A DNA stretch of 64,000 nt. Origin: Micractinium sp. NFX-FRZ. Its lineage: Eukaryota; Chlorophyta; Trebouxiophyceae; Chlorellales; Chlorellaceae. The stretch is from NCBI GenBank assembly GCA_029339195.1, contig JAPTJF010000041.1:168868-232867 (forward strand). The letters are read 5' to 3'. The notes below the pieces were generated by a model that was not told the DNA's origin, did not search any database, and saw nothing but the letters and a program-made list of their open reading frames with translations. A program made the position numbers and the translations under genes. The first letter of the stretch is position 1. Each line of letters opens with the position of its first letter. Below are positions 46,157-56,800 of this stretch, in pieces.

Positions 46157-47718
46157 CGCATGAGAGGGTGGGGGTGATGCTAATGCAGGAGGGTGAGATC
46201 GCGGTGCGAGGTAGTTAATGAGGTGCAGGGCTGTTTGGGGCCAGCAGACCCATGTCGCGCAGAGCAACAAGAACGCCCCGATGCAGCACCCGCCCCTCAC
46301 CTCGTACTCGTAGGGCTGCCCCCAGGTCAGCAGCTTGACGTCGGCCGTCAGCCGCCCGCTCTTGATCAGCAGTGCAACACTGCGGCAAGGCATGCAGGGA
46401 GAGCCCAGTAAGTCAGAGTGAGGACACCAGGATCAGCCGTCAGCCCGCACGCTGTGCATCGGTAGCGCTGCTCTGGCAGGCGGGAAGCAGAGGTGAGGGG
46501 CGGGCGGAGATCAAGTACGGAGTGCCACCCTGCCGTGCTGAGCCCCCTGCCGTTACCTGCCATCCACCAGTCACCTCATGTGCGCCCCCTACTCCACCCC
46601 TGACTATACCGGGTATAAGGGCCCCCGACCCCACCCACCGTGGCAGTGCCTCCTCCAGAAAGTGATAATACATTCCGCCGTACTTCTGGACAATGCTGGC
46701 CAGCACAGCGTGGCGCTCGCAGCCGGCGGCGGCCTGCGCGCGGGCACGGCATGGTGTGGGCAGGCTTTTGTATGATTGGAGGAGGGAGCACAGGGATGCA
46801 AGGGTGTTGCTCAGGGTCTGGCCACACTGACCGGGCAAGGGCAGGTGCTAATATTTTGTGATGGCAGCAGGGCAGGCAGCAGTGGACATGCATGCGCACC
46901 TGGGGCGGCGTGCGCATCGGCATGGGCGCCAGAGGTGACGTTCGGTTGAAGTGGAAGTTGGGTGGGTGGAAGACGCGCCCCGCTGCATCGTACGCCAGCC
47001 CGGCCTCGCCCTCGACAAAGGCATGGTGCAGGGTGGCCACGTACTGTGGGTGGGGGTGGGGTGGGGGAGGGAGTGAGATAGTCGGTGTTAAAGAGCGGGG
47101 CGAGCACGGCAGGCACAGAGGGGTATGGGTACGGCACAAGGCAAGTCAGATCGGGCTGCTGTGCAGCGAGGTCAGGAGAGCTTGGTGGAGACAGGGGCAA
47201 GTGGGAGGAAGTTGGAGGCATGAAGGGGGTGGGCTAGGCGTGAGTTCAAGCCACAGCGGGCAGAGAGGGCAGCAAGCGTCGGCGGGATCAGACCAAGGCA
47301 CAGGCGGGCAGGCGCCTGGTACACGAAAGGTGCTGCCTCCACCTGCTCCCTGGCCAGCGCTCAAAATCCTCCCAATCCCGCGCCTTCACTCTACCTGCTC
47401 TGCGGTGGCGGTGAACATGTTGTCACCCTCGGCTGACACATCTTGCAGCAGGTTGAGCTGAGCCTCGAAATCGGTCAGCAAGTGGGGGTCGAGCGTGCGC
47501 GGCGGGGGGCGGGGGAACGGCTGCTGTGGCGGCCCTACGGTGGTGACATCCCAGCCCTGCGCAGACGACATGTCTGTCACAATCTGCCAGTCCCACGGCG
47601 CGCCCAACTGCTGAGCAGAGGCGGGCGACACAGCTAGGAGGAGGAGCGCCGCCGCCGCTGCTACCGCCGCCATCGCTACGGCGGCGGGGCGCGGGGCCCG
47701 GCCTCTCGCGAGCGCCAT
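41100..47718 (-). CDS. GT61 glycosyltransferase fused to GCC2/GCC3 repeats and a membrane anchor
   Basis: Seventeen exons join in phase to 764 residues: 47718-47395, 47043-46900, 46733-46639, 46379-46301, 46035-45966, 45711-45614, 45318-45237, 44974-44819, 44441-44320, 44075-43766, 43535-43430, 43058-43010, 42792-42588, 42364-42231, 41983-41936, 41550-41440 and 41261-41100. A signal peptide (residues about 1-40) leads into a GT61/DUF563 transferase: GGMYYHFLEEALPR, then MVLGPHGAGLSHTLFAAPGT. Residues about 421-495 form four to five cysteine pairs of GCC2/GCC3 type (CxxC-PxGxY). A Pro-rich stalk follows, then KKKK, a membrane helix at about 679-700, and a basic tail with FDNPAY at 733-738. GT61 enzymes transfer xylose, arabinose or GlcNAc to glycans in the secretory pathway; the donor here is unknown. 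An alternative ATG lies nine codons upstream. Confidence 0.85.
41571..41614. repeat. 22-bp tandem duplication in the GT61 gene
   Basis: Two copies of a 22-bp unit beginning AGATGTGCCAAAATGGGACA sit head to tail at 41571-41592 and 41593-41614. They are 20 bp upstream (in transcript sense) of the exon encoding the membrane helix. The low GC of the unit stands out. Confidence 0.85.
41756..41891. repeat. Duplicated CTGCCTG-rich block in the GT61 gene
   Basis: A block of about 43 bp (CCTGCC repeats, then CTCTGGTCCACTCCCCTCC) occurs at about 41756-41801 and again at about 41848-41891. A CCCT microsatellite (41880-41915) follows. All of it is intronic. Confidence 0.8.
44265..44309. repeat. 45-bp poly(C) tract in the GT61 gene
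   Basis: This is an uninterrupted C run on the plus strand (G in the transcript). It starts ten bases after the donor of exon 9, with only a GT repeat between. Length may be unreliable because such runs are hard to sequence. Confidence 0.9.
44990..45121. repeat. 66-bp tandem repeat in a GT61 intron
   Basis: Two nearly identical units (GTGGGAGGGGGCGGCAGGTG and on to CCGCACGCC) lie at about 44990-45053 and 45056-45119. They sit just before the acceptor of exon 8 in transcript sense. Confidence 0.85.
46042..46156. repeat. 115-bp poly(G) tract abutting a splice acceptor
   Basis: The tract is pure G on the plus strand apart from A at 46096 and 46110 and T at 46116. In the transcript it is poly(C) and ends six bases before the start of exon 5 (46035), so it forms the polypyrimidine tract of that intron. 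Apparent poly-Pro and poly-Gly frames here are artefacts. Confidence 0.92.
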
Positions 47719-48328
47719 GCAGTGCACCGCCGCACTGGTGGGCAAAAGCGAGCACCGCTGCTGCGGCGCTGCACAGTTGCTGCCTGTGCCCGAGGAGGCG
47801 TGCCTCGAGTCTGGGGTTCTGGCGAGCGGCGGAGCGGGCCGCTAGAGAGGTGCAGGAAGGAGCGCTTATATGTGCAAAGCAAGGAGCAATGGCTGGCGGG
47901 CTCTCCAAGGCTGCGTCGAGGGGAAGAACGGCTGCCAGGTCACCGCTCATGTCGACATCGGCACGACGATCAGCGCTGCACGTTTCAACAGCCCAACATT
48001 AGCACTTACACTTCGCTCAAGGTAGCCGATCAGCCGTGGTGGGTCAGGAAGCCTCTCCCGTTCTGTCGCCTTTACACCGGGCCTTTCCGCCCTTCTTCCT
48101 TCCCGGTTAACTTGCTTGGTCGTGCACTCACAATAGAAACACTACAGGCGCTCTGGCGCAAGCACTCGTTGCCACCCGATCACTGGTGCTCTCGCCAGTC
48201 CTCTAGCGTCCCATCCGAGAGCTGCTGAGCCAGCAGCAGCACCCGGGGTCGCAAACCCACTTGCGCCCTAGGCGCGAGCAGCGTCCGACACCACCGCCTC
48301 CGCCGCCGCCGTCGGCTGCCGCCGGGCC
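47719..48328. promoter_or_regulatory. Divergent spacer, GT61 / BCL7-like gene
   Basis: This 610-bp head-to-head spacer should carry both promoters. Sequence around 47980-48190 is less GC-rich. No gene is supported. Confidence 0.5.
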
Positions 48329-49788
48329 ATGGCGACCCGTGGCCGCCACCAGCGGGACGACGGGCAGAAGGAGTTCACGGGGCGGGTGCGCCGGTGGGCG
48401 CGAACTTGGGTGGCCTCCAAGCAGCCCAAGACAAAGGATCTCAAGTTCAGGCGCTGGCTGCAGACAGGTGGGTGTGGAGGGTGCAATTGGTCGGGTCGGC
48501 AGTGCGGTGGCAGGGTTGCAGGCGTGTGCAGCCAGCAGCCGTTCTTCCCAGCGATGCAGATGCCAGTGCCGTCACCTTGCACAGCATGGGCAGGTCCGCA
48601 AGTGGGTGCATATGGGAGCACATGTCTCCGTGCACCCGTGAAGCGTGCAGCTCGGTCGTTTATCTCTTACTGCGAACGCCCCGTCCCTTCTCCAGGCCCG
48701 CCGCCCGCATCATGGGTGCAGCCTCGCTGCACGCCTTCATTCCTTGCTGACCATTTGCACACCCGCACCGCACGCATGCTACTGCAGATGAGCGGCCCCC
48801 GGAGCTGGCTGGCCCGCGGCACTCGTACATTGTGCCGGTGAGGCCTGGTGGCAGCCTTTCTGGCCTTCAGAGCAAGTGGGCATGGGCGAAAGACACAGGA
48901 TGGGCGGGCTTCCATGCTCTCATTGTATCTGTAGTAGCGGCCTTGCCAAGCCAGATTGCCACCGCCTCTCACAAGCAGCAATGACTTGCTGCCCCCACTT
49001 TCAGGCAAAGGACCCGGAGGCCAAGCCGTACCCGCAGCACCGCCTGGCACCGCCGGGCCTACTGGGCGGTGGGGCTGTGCCGGGGTCAGCAGCTATGGGG
49101 GGGGCTGGCATGAAGCGCGGCAAGTCGCAGGTGGGCCTGGGGGGCAGGCAGGGAGGCTGGCAGGCGTCCCATACAGAGGGCTACCTGCGTATGGTGCGGC
49201 TATGTTGACGGAAGGAAGTACCGCATGCTGCATGGCTGAGCTTGGTACAGCATGTGGGAAGGCAATTTTGGTGCTGGCGCCTTGCTGGGGTGCAGTGCAA
49301 GCATGGCAGTGCACGCTGCCTGTCGAATGCGGCACCCTGATCCCAGCAAGCTTGCCAAGAACCATGCTGCCTTGCTTTGCCACCTAGCCATTTCCCCGTC
49401 GCCCCCTGCTCGCCCACTGCACCAGGCATCAATGGCGGCCAACGGCACTGCTGGTGGCGGAGGGGGGCCGACATCCCCCACCTCGCAGCAGCAGCCGCCT
49501 GCCGCAGCAGCGCCAGCTCCGCCCAAATTCAAGCTCAAATTCACGATTGGGCAGCGGCTGGATGCGGTCACCGCTGGCACAGAGTCAATCGCCGGCACGG
49601 GGCCGGCAGGCGCAGGAGGGGCAGCAGGGGCAGGAGGAGCAGCAGCAGGCGCGGCGTTCCGTGCAGCCCCCGGGGCACCAATGGGCGGCCCTGCAGGCGC
49701 CGGCGCTGCCGCCTCGGCTGCACCGTTGCAGCAGCCCGCTCAGCAGCAGCCAGCGCAGCAGCCGGCAGTGCACCCGTCGCCCTATTAG
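48329..49788 (+). CDS. Small protein with possible BCL7-like N-terminus
   Basis: Four exons (48329-48467, 48788-48837, 49005-49130, 49426-49788) join in phase to 225 residues. Residues 13-46 are basic and aromatic: FTGRVRRWARTWVASKQP, then LKFRRWLQT. The VRRW...WV...L.F.RW spacing resembles the N-terminal domain of BCL7 proteins, SWI/SNF chromatin-remodelling subunits with plant relatives (BDH). This is a weak, motif-level match. The middle (PEAKPYPQHRLAPPG) and a short KFKLKF patch may be conserved. The C-terminal half is Ala/Gly/Gln low complexity. The gene structure looks real because phases hold across three introns, but function is a guess. A TGTAA lies at 49960-49964. Confidence 0.6.
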
Positions 49789-50174
49789 ACTTCTGGCAGC
49801 GGTGATGGTGCACTGGCGACAGGCACTCAGCAGCATCCGCAGCAGCAACAGCAGCAGCAGCAGCAGCAGCACATGGGGACGGCACCAATGCAGCTCGACC
49901 CACGGCCGCCATTTTGAAGCACCCTTCCGTGCTGTACGGCACTGCCAGCTTGGGCCGCTTGTAAATTATCCATGCAAGTGTAGCAATGGTGGTGTGATCC
50001 TGGCATGAGCACATTTCAGGCTTCGGAGTCGACCTGACAAGCAGCGCTGCTGCCTCTGTCCATGCTGCCCGCTGCCGCCGCTCTGCCGCCGGCCAACGCA
50101 TGCTGCCTCCCATCATGCCCTGGCCTTGATCGCTGCCCTCGCTGTTCAAGTGATCCTCTGAATACACAATTGTG
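49789..50174. other. Spacer between the BCL7-like gene and NUP85
   Basis: This 386-bp head-to-tail spacer includes a CAG-type microsatellite (about 49840-49871) and a TGTAA at 49960-49964, 172 nt past the preceding stop. The NUP85 promoter must lie in the remaining 200 bp or so. Confidence 0.5.
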
Positions 50175-53100
50175 ATGGACGGCGAGCCGGTGACCCTTGC
50201 CGCCGTGCCGGCAGGCCGGGGCGCCCGTCTGGCCATCAGCTGGGGGCTGGGCAACGAGCTGCACGTGGTGGACTTGAACGACCTGGTGGCTGGGGCGCAA
50301 CAAGCGGAGTCGACAGCGTCCGTGGTGCAGTGGTGAGCGCACTGCCAATCACTTTTAAGGCGCCCTGCTCCCCAGGCTCTCCTGGGCACCTGCGCGACTT
50401 TCGGTGATCACGATCATGCCATCCCGCCACCCTGCAGGGGCTCCCTGTCTGCGGGGCAGCGCCGCATCGCCTACGACTCGCTGGGCTGCTACCAGCAGCT
50501 GCACCAGGCCGCCTTGGAGCCCCTGTCGCCCGAGGCTTGGAGTCAGACCGCCCGGTACAGCAAGACAGTGAGCGGCATCCTGTCGGCAGACGGCGTCAGG
50601 TGGGCGGGGCGGGCGGAGGCGGGGCACCACTCTCTTTTGATAGCTGGCTTGATGAGTAGCAGCACATTCATGCAATGCGCAGTGGTTTGATGCACCTATG
50701 CATCTATAATCTGATTCTTGTGCCACCCGCCACCGCAGGGGCGCCGAGGCAACGGCAGAGGAGCTGGCGACGGTGCAGGAGCGTGCGCTGTGGGAGCTGC
50801 TGGCCCTCTTCTTCCTCGAGTCCAGCGCATCAGGGGGTGCGGCAGGCTTGGCGGCACAGGTGAGGGGGGATCAGGGAGCAGGTGTTAAAGAAGGGCAAGC
50901 AGCTGTTTGCAGGATGGGAGGGGAGGCTGGAGGGGCTGGAGCTGCTGTGTGCCGCTCGCTGCCTGACCTGCTGGCCTGCCAAGCCACACCGACCCCCCGT
51001 TCAGGTGCACACAGGAGCCAACTAGCCAACTAGCCTTTGGAGTTGAAAATCACGCCCCCAACCATGGCCCCTGCCCCTGCGCCCCTGCAGGACCTGGCGC
51101 GCTGGCTGCGCGGCAACTCTGTTGCGGTGGCGGGCGGCATCGCAGCATCCCCGCTGCCGCCCTCCCTGGCGTCCTCGCTGCGCGACGCTCAGCTGGCAGA
51201 GGCGTCCGACCGGTACTGGCCCACGCTGGCACGCCTGGTGGCCCTGGGATGGCTGGAGGAAGCGGTGGAGCTGCTGGGCCTGCACTCCGCCTGGCTGCGC
51301 TACGACGGCAGCGCCGGCGGGGACGGCGGCGGCGACGAGGCGGCACGGGCGGCGGTGGGCGCGCTGGAGGCCGCCACTCTGCTGCTGCGTCGCTTCCCCA
51401 GCCTGGCGGCCCCTGGCTCGCCGCCGCCCGCAGTGGGCCGCGCCTTTAGCGCGCCCTCAGAGTTTTCCCAGTTCCGGCGCACCTGGCAGGCGCAGGCGGC
51501 GGCGCTGGCGGGCGATGCGCGGCTGTGGGGCGGGTGCGAGGCGGCGGGGGAGGGCGCCACTGCTGCGGGCCTACGTGCCGTGCTGTCGGTGCTGTCGGGT
51601 GAAGAAGCGGCGCTGGCGGCAGCCACCGGCAACTGGGTTGAGATGCTGGTGGCACAACTGCTGCACGTCTACCCCACAGCCCGCCCCCAGGCGGAGCTGC
51701 GCCAGCTGCTGCAGCGCTGCTTTGACGCCGGGGGCGGCGCGGCGGCGCCCGAGTTCCTGCAGGTGAGCCTGGCTGGCTGTTTAGCTGTATGGAAGACTTC
51801 CAACGGGGAGTTGATTGGTTGTTCAATGGTCCTGCTTCTAACTGGCCGGGTGGGTGGGTGGTGGAATGTTGAAAATAAATAATCTTGGTGAGAAACAAGC
51901 TGGCGGAGTGGCCTCGCATTTGCTGGCTGGCTGGCAGGTCCGCTGCATGCCTCACATCATGCCGCTTTACGCCACGCACCACAATGCCTCCATCTGCTGG
52001 CTGTGCTGACGGCTGCGGCCCCTCCGCCCCTCCCCTTGCCTGCCCCGCCTCCCAGGTGACTGCCGCCGCCCTGGAGGCCTGCTGCGACCTGGATGCGCAG
52101 GCCGCCATGCGCGTCTGCTCCCTCTTCTGCTCCGACTGGTTCATGGCACACGCGCCCGACCTACTGGCGGCGCACCCCGCGGGTGGGTTGGCGGCTGTGG
52201 GGGTCTGGTGATGGGGCGGTGGTGTGGAAAGCAGGGGTAATGTGGGAGGTTGGGCAGCATGGCGTGGGAGGCATCGGCGATGCTCCTGCCTGTTGGCGAA
52301 CTGGCGGCGGCTGGGCGGCCTGCGCCCTGCTTCAGTGCCGGCCGGAGCGCTGGCCGTGCTGCCGGTACCACACGAAACCCTGCCTGCCGCCCACGCTCCC
52401 CAGCCACTGCCAATACAGTCACCCACCCCCTGGCTTCTGCCCCACCCTCCCTCCCCCGCAGGCTCCGCCGTGCTGCACCGCGACCTGCCCCACCTGGGCG
52501 GCAGCCAGGTCGAGTTTTACACCCTGGAGTACGCCGCCTCCCTCATGCCCCACGCCCCCACCTGGCCCCTGGCTGCCGCCTACCTGGCCTGGTGCCCCAC
52601 CCACGGGCAGGCGGTGCTGGAGGCGCTGCTGCGCCGGCTGCCGCTGGATGCGGCGGACCCGTGGCCCGCCCGCAAGGCGGCTGAGCTGGCGGCCTACCAC
52701 GGGCTGGCGCGGGTGGAGCACGGTGGGTGGGGAATGACGGGCGGACGAGCGGTTTGGGAGAAGAGGAGCAGGGGGCAGGGGGGCACGCCTGGAAGAGAGA
52801 GCTCAACAGGAGCAGAGGCAGGCGGTGCATGGCCTTCTTAAGGGATGGCCCGGCCTGGTCTCAAGCCTTGGCACAGTCGCAAGGGACACCCAGCTGCGTC
52901 CGACACAGCTCCACACCCTCTACCGCTGCCCACCTGCCCTGCCTTGCAGACGTGCTGCGCATGCAGGGCGTGCTGTGCTGGCAGGCAGGCCAGCTGGGCG
53001 CCGCACTGACTTGGCTGGCACGCTGCTCTGATGTGTCGCGCATCGACACCGTGCTTGCCCCGCTGGCAGCGGCCGTCAGCTCCGGCGGCGCAGCTGCTGA

Positions 53101-53674
53101 GGGCCAGGCGGCGGCGCTCGAGGCACTGCAGCCCGTGCTGGAGTCCCTGCCACCTGGCAGCTCCAACGCAGCCCTGCTGGCGGTGCACCGCTTGCTGAAG
53201 CAGGGCAGCCAGGCGGCAGCAGCGGGCAGCGGCGGCATGCATGCTGCGGTGGCCGCGCTGGCCCAGCTGCCGGTGGCCATGCGCGACAGCTGCCTGCAGC
53301 TGGTGTGCGGCGCGCTGCCGGTGATGCCGCCAGGGGCGCTGTCGGAGCGGGACGTCCTCTACCTCCTGCAGTGGCTGCTGGTGAGAAGAGGGGCCAGGGC
53401 AGGGTTGGCCCGGTCGGGCAGGGTGGCGGGTTTTGGCTGCTGGCTGCATGACCCTGCGCTCCCCCCTGCAGGTCTGCTGCTGTGCCGCCGCACTCCCCGC
53501 TTGCCTCTCATTACACAGTGCCCTTGTTGTTTCTGCCTGCAGAGCGCAGAGGCGCGGCTGCCCATGGGCAGGCAGCGCAGCACAGCGACAGCAACCATCC
53601 AGGTGGCGCGCCTTGCGCTCGTCCGCTCGCTCGCAGCCAGCCACATGCAGCAGCCACATGCGGCAGCAGAATGA
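50175..53674 (+). CDS. NUP85: Nuclear pore protein NUP85
   Basis: NUP85 is a scaffold subunit of the Y-shaped (Nup107-160) nuclear pore subcomplex. Eight exons (50175-50332, 50438-50599, 50739-50859, 51091-51762, 52056-52182, 52462-52722, 52950-53380, 53543-53674) join in phase to 687 residues. Like the family, it is an all-helical stack: RIAYDSLGCYQQLHQAAL near the N-terminus, then the DRYWPTLARLVALGWLEEAV and LLGLHSAW block, the EMLVAQLLHVYPTARPQAEL block and a central FYTLEYAASLMPHAPTWPLA segment. Helices end with Ala-rich linkers. The family match rests on helix-block similarity rather than a catalytic motif. A TGTAA follows the stop by 26 nt, and the SMC gene starts 197 bp downstream. 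Confidence 0.8.
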
Positions 53675-53699
53675 GCGCTTTAAAACTCGACCTCCCATT

Positions 53700-53704
53700 T
53701 GTAA
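53700..53704 (+). terminator. Candidate TGTAA poly(A) signal of NUP85
   Basis: This TGTAA lies 26 nt after the NUP85 stop codon, leaving about 165 bp for cleavage and the promoter of the next gene. Confidence 0.5.
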
Positions 53705-53871
53705 TTGACGCCTTCAATGGGAATCATGGAGAAAGGGGGGCTGGGCATGCGTGCCAGGAACTGCAAAGACGTGGCTGCCACCTGCCGGACCCGCCACGTG
53801 TCCGCCCCGCCGCTGCAACCTTGGCACCAGTTGATTCATTTTTTCGCTGCTGCCTCTGGGCGTCCGCGGGC

Positions 53872-56800
53872 ATGGCGCACATCACCAGTGTGAAACTTCG
53901 CTCCTTCAAGAGCGTGGGGGCAGACTGGATTCACGTGCCTTTCGGCCCGGGCCTCTGCGCGATAGTGGGTGCGTGGCGTGCCCCTGTGCGCCCATTTAGG
54001 CTTGCAGGGGACGCCGAGGAAAAAGGGAAGGCGGGCCGATCGTTATAAACTTGCTGCTGGTGCGCGCACCGCCCTCACCGCCCGCCGCCGCCCCCTCTGC
54101 AGGCCCCAATGGCTGCGGCAAGTCCTCGCTTCTGGATGCTGTCCTGTTCGCCTGCGCCGCCCCTCTCAAGACGTTTGGAGTTGGGTCCCTGTCGGATCTG
54201 GCCAACAGCGACTCAATGGGGGTGAGCGGGGCAGGCAGCAGGCGGGCGGGTGCCGAGCGCAAGGGCGGTGGGGCGGGAAGGTTGCACGCCCCCCTGAATG
54301 ATGAGACCCATTGCTCAGGGCATTGACCCGTTTCACCAACAACCCACCCATCACTACATCCTCCGCATTTCAGGTGTGTGAGGTGATTGTGCAGCTGCGG
54401 CGCGGCACCGAGGCCCACACGGTGGCGGCAGCGCTGACGCCCGACGGCGGCCGCGCCTTCAAGGTCAATGGCAGGTGGGTGGGAGTGTGCTGGGCAACAC
54501 TAGTGCATGCGGGAGGGAACACTGGGCAAGTGCAGCTCCTGCCACGCTATGTCTGCTACACATCCACCCTCCGCCTGATGGCGCCCTCTTTCCTGCTTGC
54601 CCGCCTGCTGCCTGCATCTGCGCCTGCGCCTGCGCTCCGCTGTCCGCTCCCAGCCCTTCCGCGCACGCACCTTTCTTCTGCCTGCCCCTGCCTGTGACCA
54701 CAAACACAAACATGGTACCGCCCCCTCTTTGCTGCCCCCCAGAAACAAGAGTGGGCGGGAGGTGCGTGACTTCCTGCGCTCCCATGGGGTCAGCCTGGAG
54801 GGAGGGGCCGCCGTCATCCGACAGGTAAGGCGGTGCTGCCCATGCACGTCTTAAGTGTCTGCATCTGGTGGCTGCTGTTCTGCAACCCCTCGGCCACAGG
54901 GGATGGATGTACTGCCCGGGACTGCTTTGGCTGAGTATGCTCTGCCCTGCTGTGCCCCTCCCCTGGCAGGCGCGAGTGACGGCTCTGGCAGACAGTGCAG
55001 GCCCCGCTGAGCTGGCGGCCCTCGTGGCGGAGGCCAGCTGCCTGGGTGAGGGTGCCTGGCTGGCTGAGGGATGTAGGAGGTTGCGCGTCACGGCTTTAGC
55101 GCACTGCCGTGGCATGTCATGCTGTGCCGGCTTTGTCGAGGGGTCACGTATGTCACTCGCCAGCCTGCTGCCCTCCCTCCCCCTCAGGCCGGTGGAATGA
55201 GGAGGTAGCAGCAGCCAGCGAGGAGGTCAAGCGCACCCGCAAGGCGCTGGGGGAGGTGCAGGCGGGGCTGGGCACGCTGGTAAGCAGGCAGCACTACTTT
55301 CCCTTCCGCAGGAGGGCGGTAAAGGCGGTACATGGCTGACCCCTGCCGGTGGTTGCTTGCAGCGTTTGCTTGCCACCCGGCCTGCTTGGCAGAGTGCCCA
55401 CCTGCTTGCAACGTGCGCAACCATCCACCATCCACCCCTTGCACAACCTCTACCTTGCAGGAGCTGTCGGTGGCGGCATCTGAGGCACAGCTGGCGGCAG
55501 TGGAGCGGCTGGAGGCGGTGGACCACGAAGCCGCTGAGCTGGCACAGCGCATGGCGGGCCTGCTGCAGGCGGCGCTGGAAAAGAGCCGCGTCGACGCTGC
55601 GGCCGGCGCGGCTGCAGCAGAGGCAGCGGCAGGCACGGTGGCGGCAGGGCAGGAGCGGGTGGCTGCCTGCCAGGCAGATCTGGCTGCGGTGCAGCAGGCG
55701 CTTGAGCAGCAGCAGCATGCGGGGGGTGCCGTCAGTGCTGGCGGCAGCGGCCTGCTGGCACTGCAGCAGCAGGTGGCGGCGGCAGAGGAGGAGCTGCGGC
55801 TTGCGGAGGAGGAGGCGGGGCGGCGGCAGAGGTTGCAGGCTGAGCTGGAGGCAGCCACCGCTGAGGTGGCACGCCTGGATGCTGCGCGTGCTGCGGCTGC
55901 TGCTGAGCTGGCGGCATGCCAGCAGGCGCAGTGCAGGGTGGCTGCTGACCTTCAGCTGGCTGAGAGCAGCGCCTCCACCGCCGCCCTGCGGGCATCGCTG
56001 GCAGGGGAGGAACGCCGGCTGGCGGCTGCAGTGGCGGCCCAGCAGCAGGCGGTAGCAGCAGCTGGTGGGCTGGCAGAGGAGTTGGCTGCCAGGCTGGCAG
56101 AGCTGCGGGCAGAGCAGCAGCGGCTGGCTGTGCAGGCAGCAAACGAAGAGCATGCAGGCAGTCCCAGTGGCGCCGGGCTGCAGCAGGAGCAGGCCACACT
56201 GCGGCTGCAGGCGGCGCAACAGCGCGCCTGCCTGCAGGCGCTGCAGCAGCAGCAGCAGCATGCTGCAGGCGAGGCGGGGATGCTGGCAGCCCGGCTGGCA
56301 GCTGCCACCGGGGGCGCCTCAACTGGCCCCGCCTGGCGCCCGCTGCACCAGTGCTTCACATTCCGCGACCCGCAGCTTAGCGGGCGGTACGCAGAAGCGC
56401 TGGCTGTGCTGGCTGGCAGGAAGCTGGGCGTGGTGGTGGCAGACAGCCTGGAGGCTGCCGGACAGCTGCTCTCCTCCTCCGCCTCCCGAGGGGGTGCCCG
56501 CATCTGGCCGCTGGACAGCCTGTCGGTGGCAGATCACTCTGAGCAGCAGCGGCGTGCTGCAGCCGCTTTCCCAGAGGGTGAGAGGGAGTGCTGCTGCCCA
56601 GCAGCTGGCTCAACCAACATATGTGTTGGCCGTGCTTGCAGACCTCTTCCACAGCACTGGTGCTGGGGCTTTGCATACACACTTGGCTGGCCCCTGCATC
56701 CGTGTTCCCACAGTAACGTGCCCACAGTAACGTGCGCACATCGCTTCTGTGCTATCTTCTGTTGCCAATCTTGCCGCCTGTGCTGCGTCCCCCTGCAGGC

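Noticed and set aside
45989..46177. Poly-Gly and poly-Pro open frames
   Set aside because: They are translations of the poly(G) tract inside an intron.
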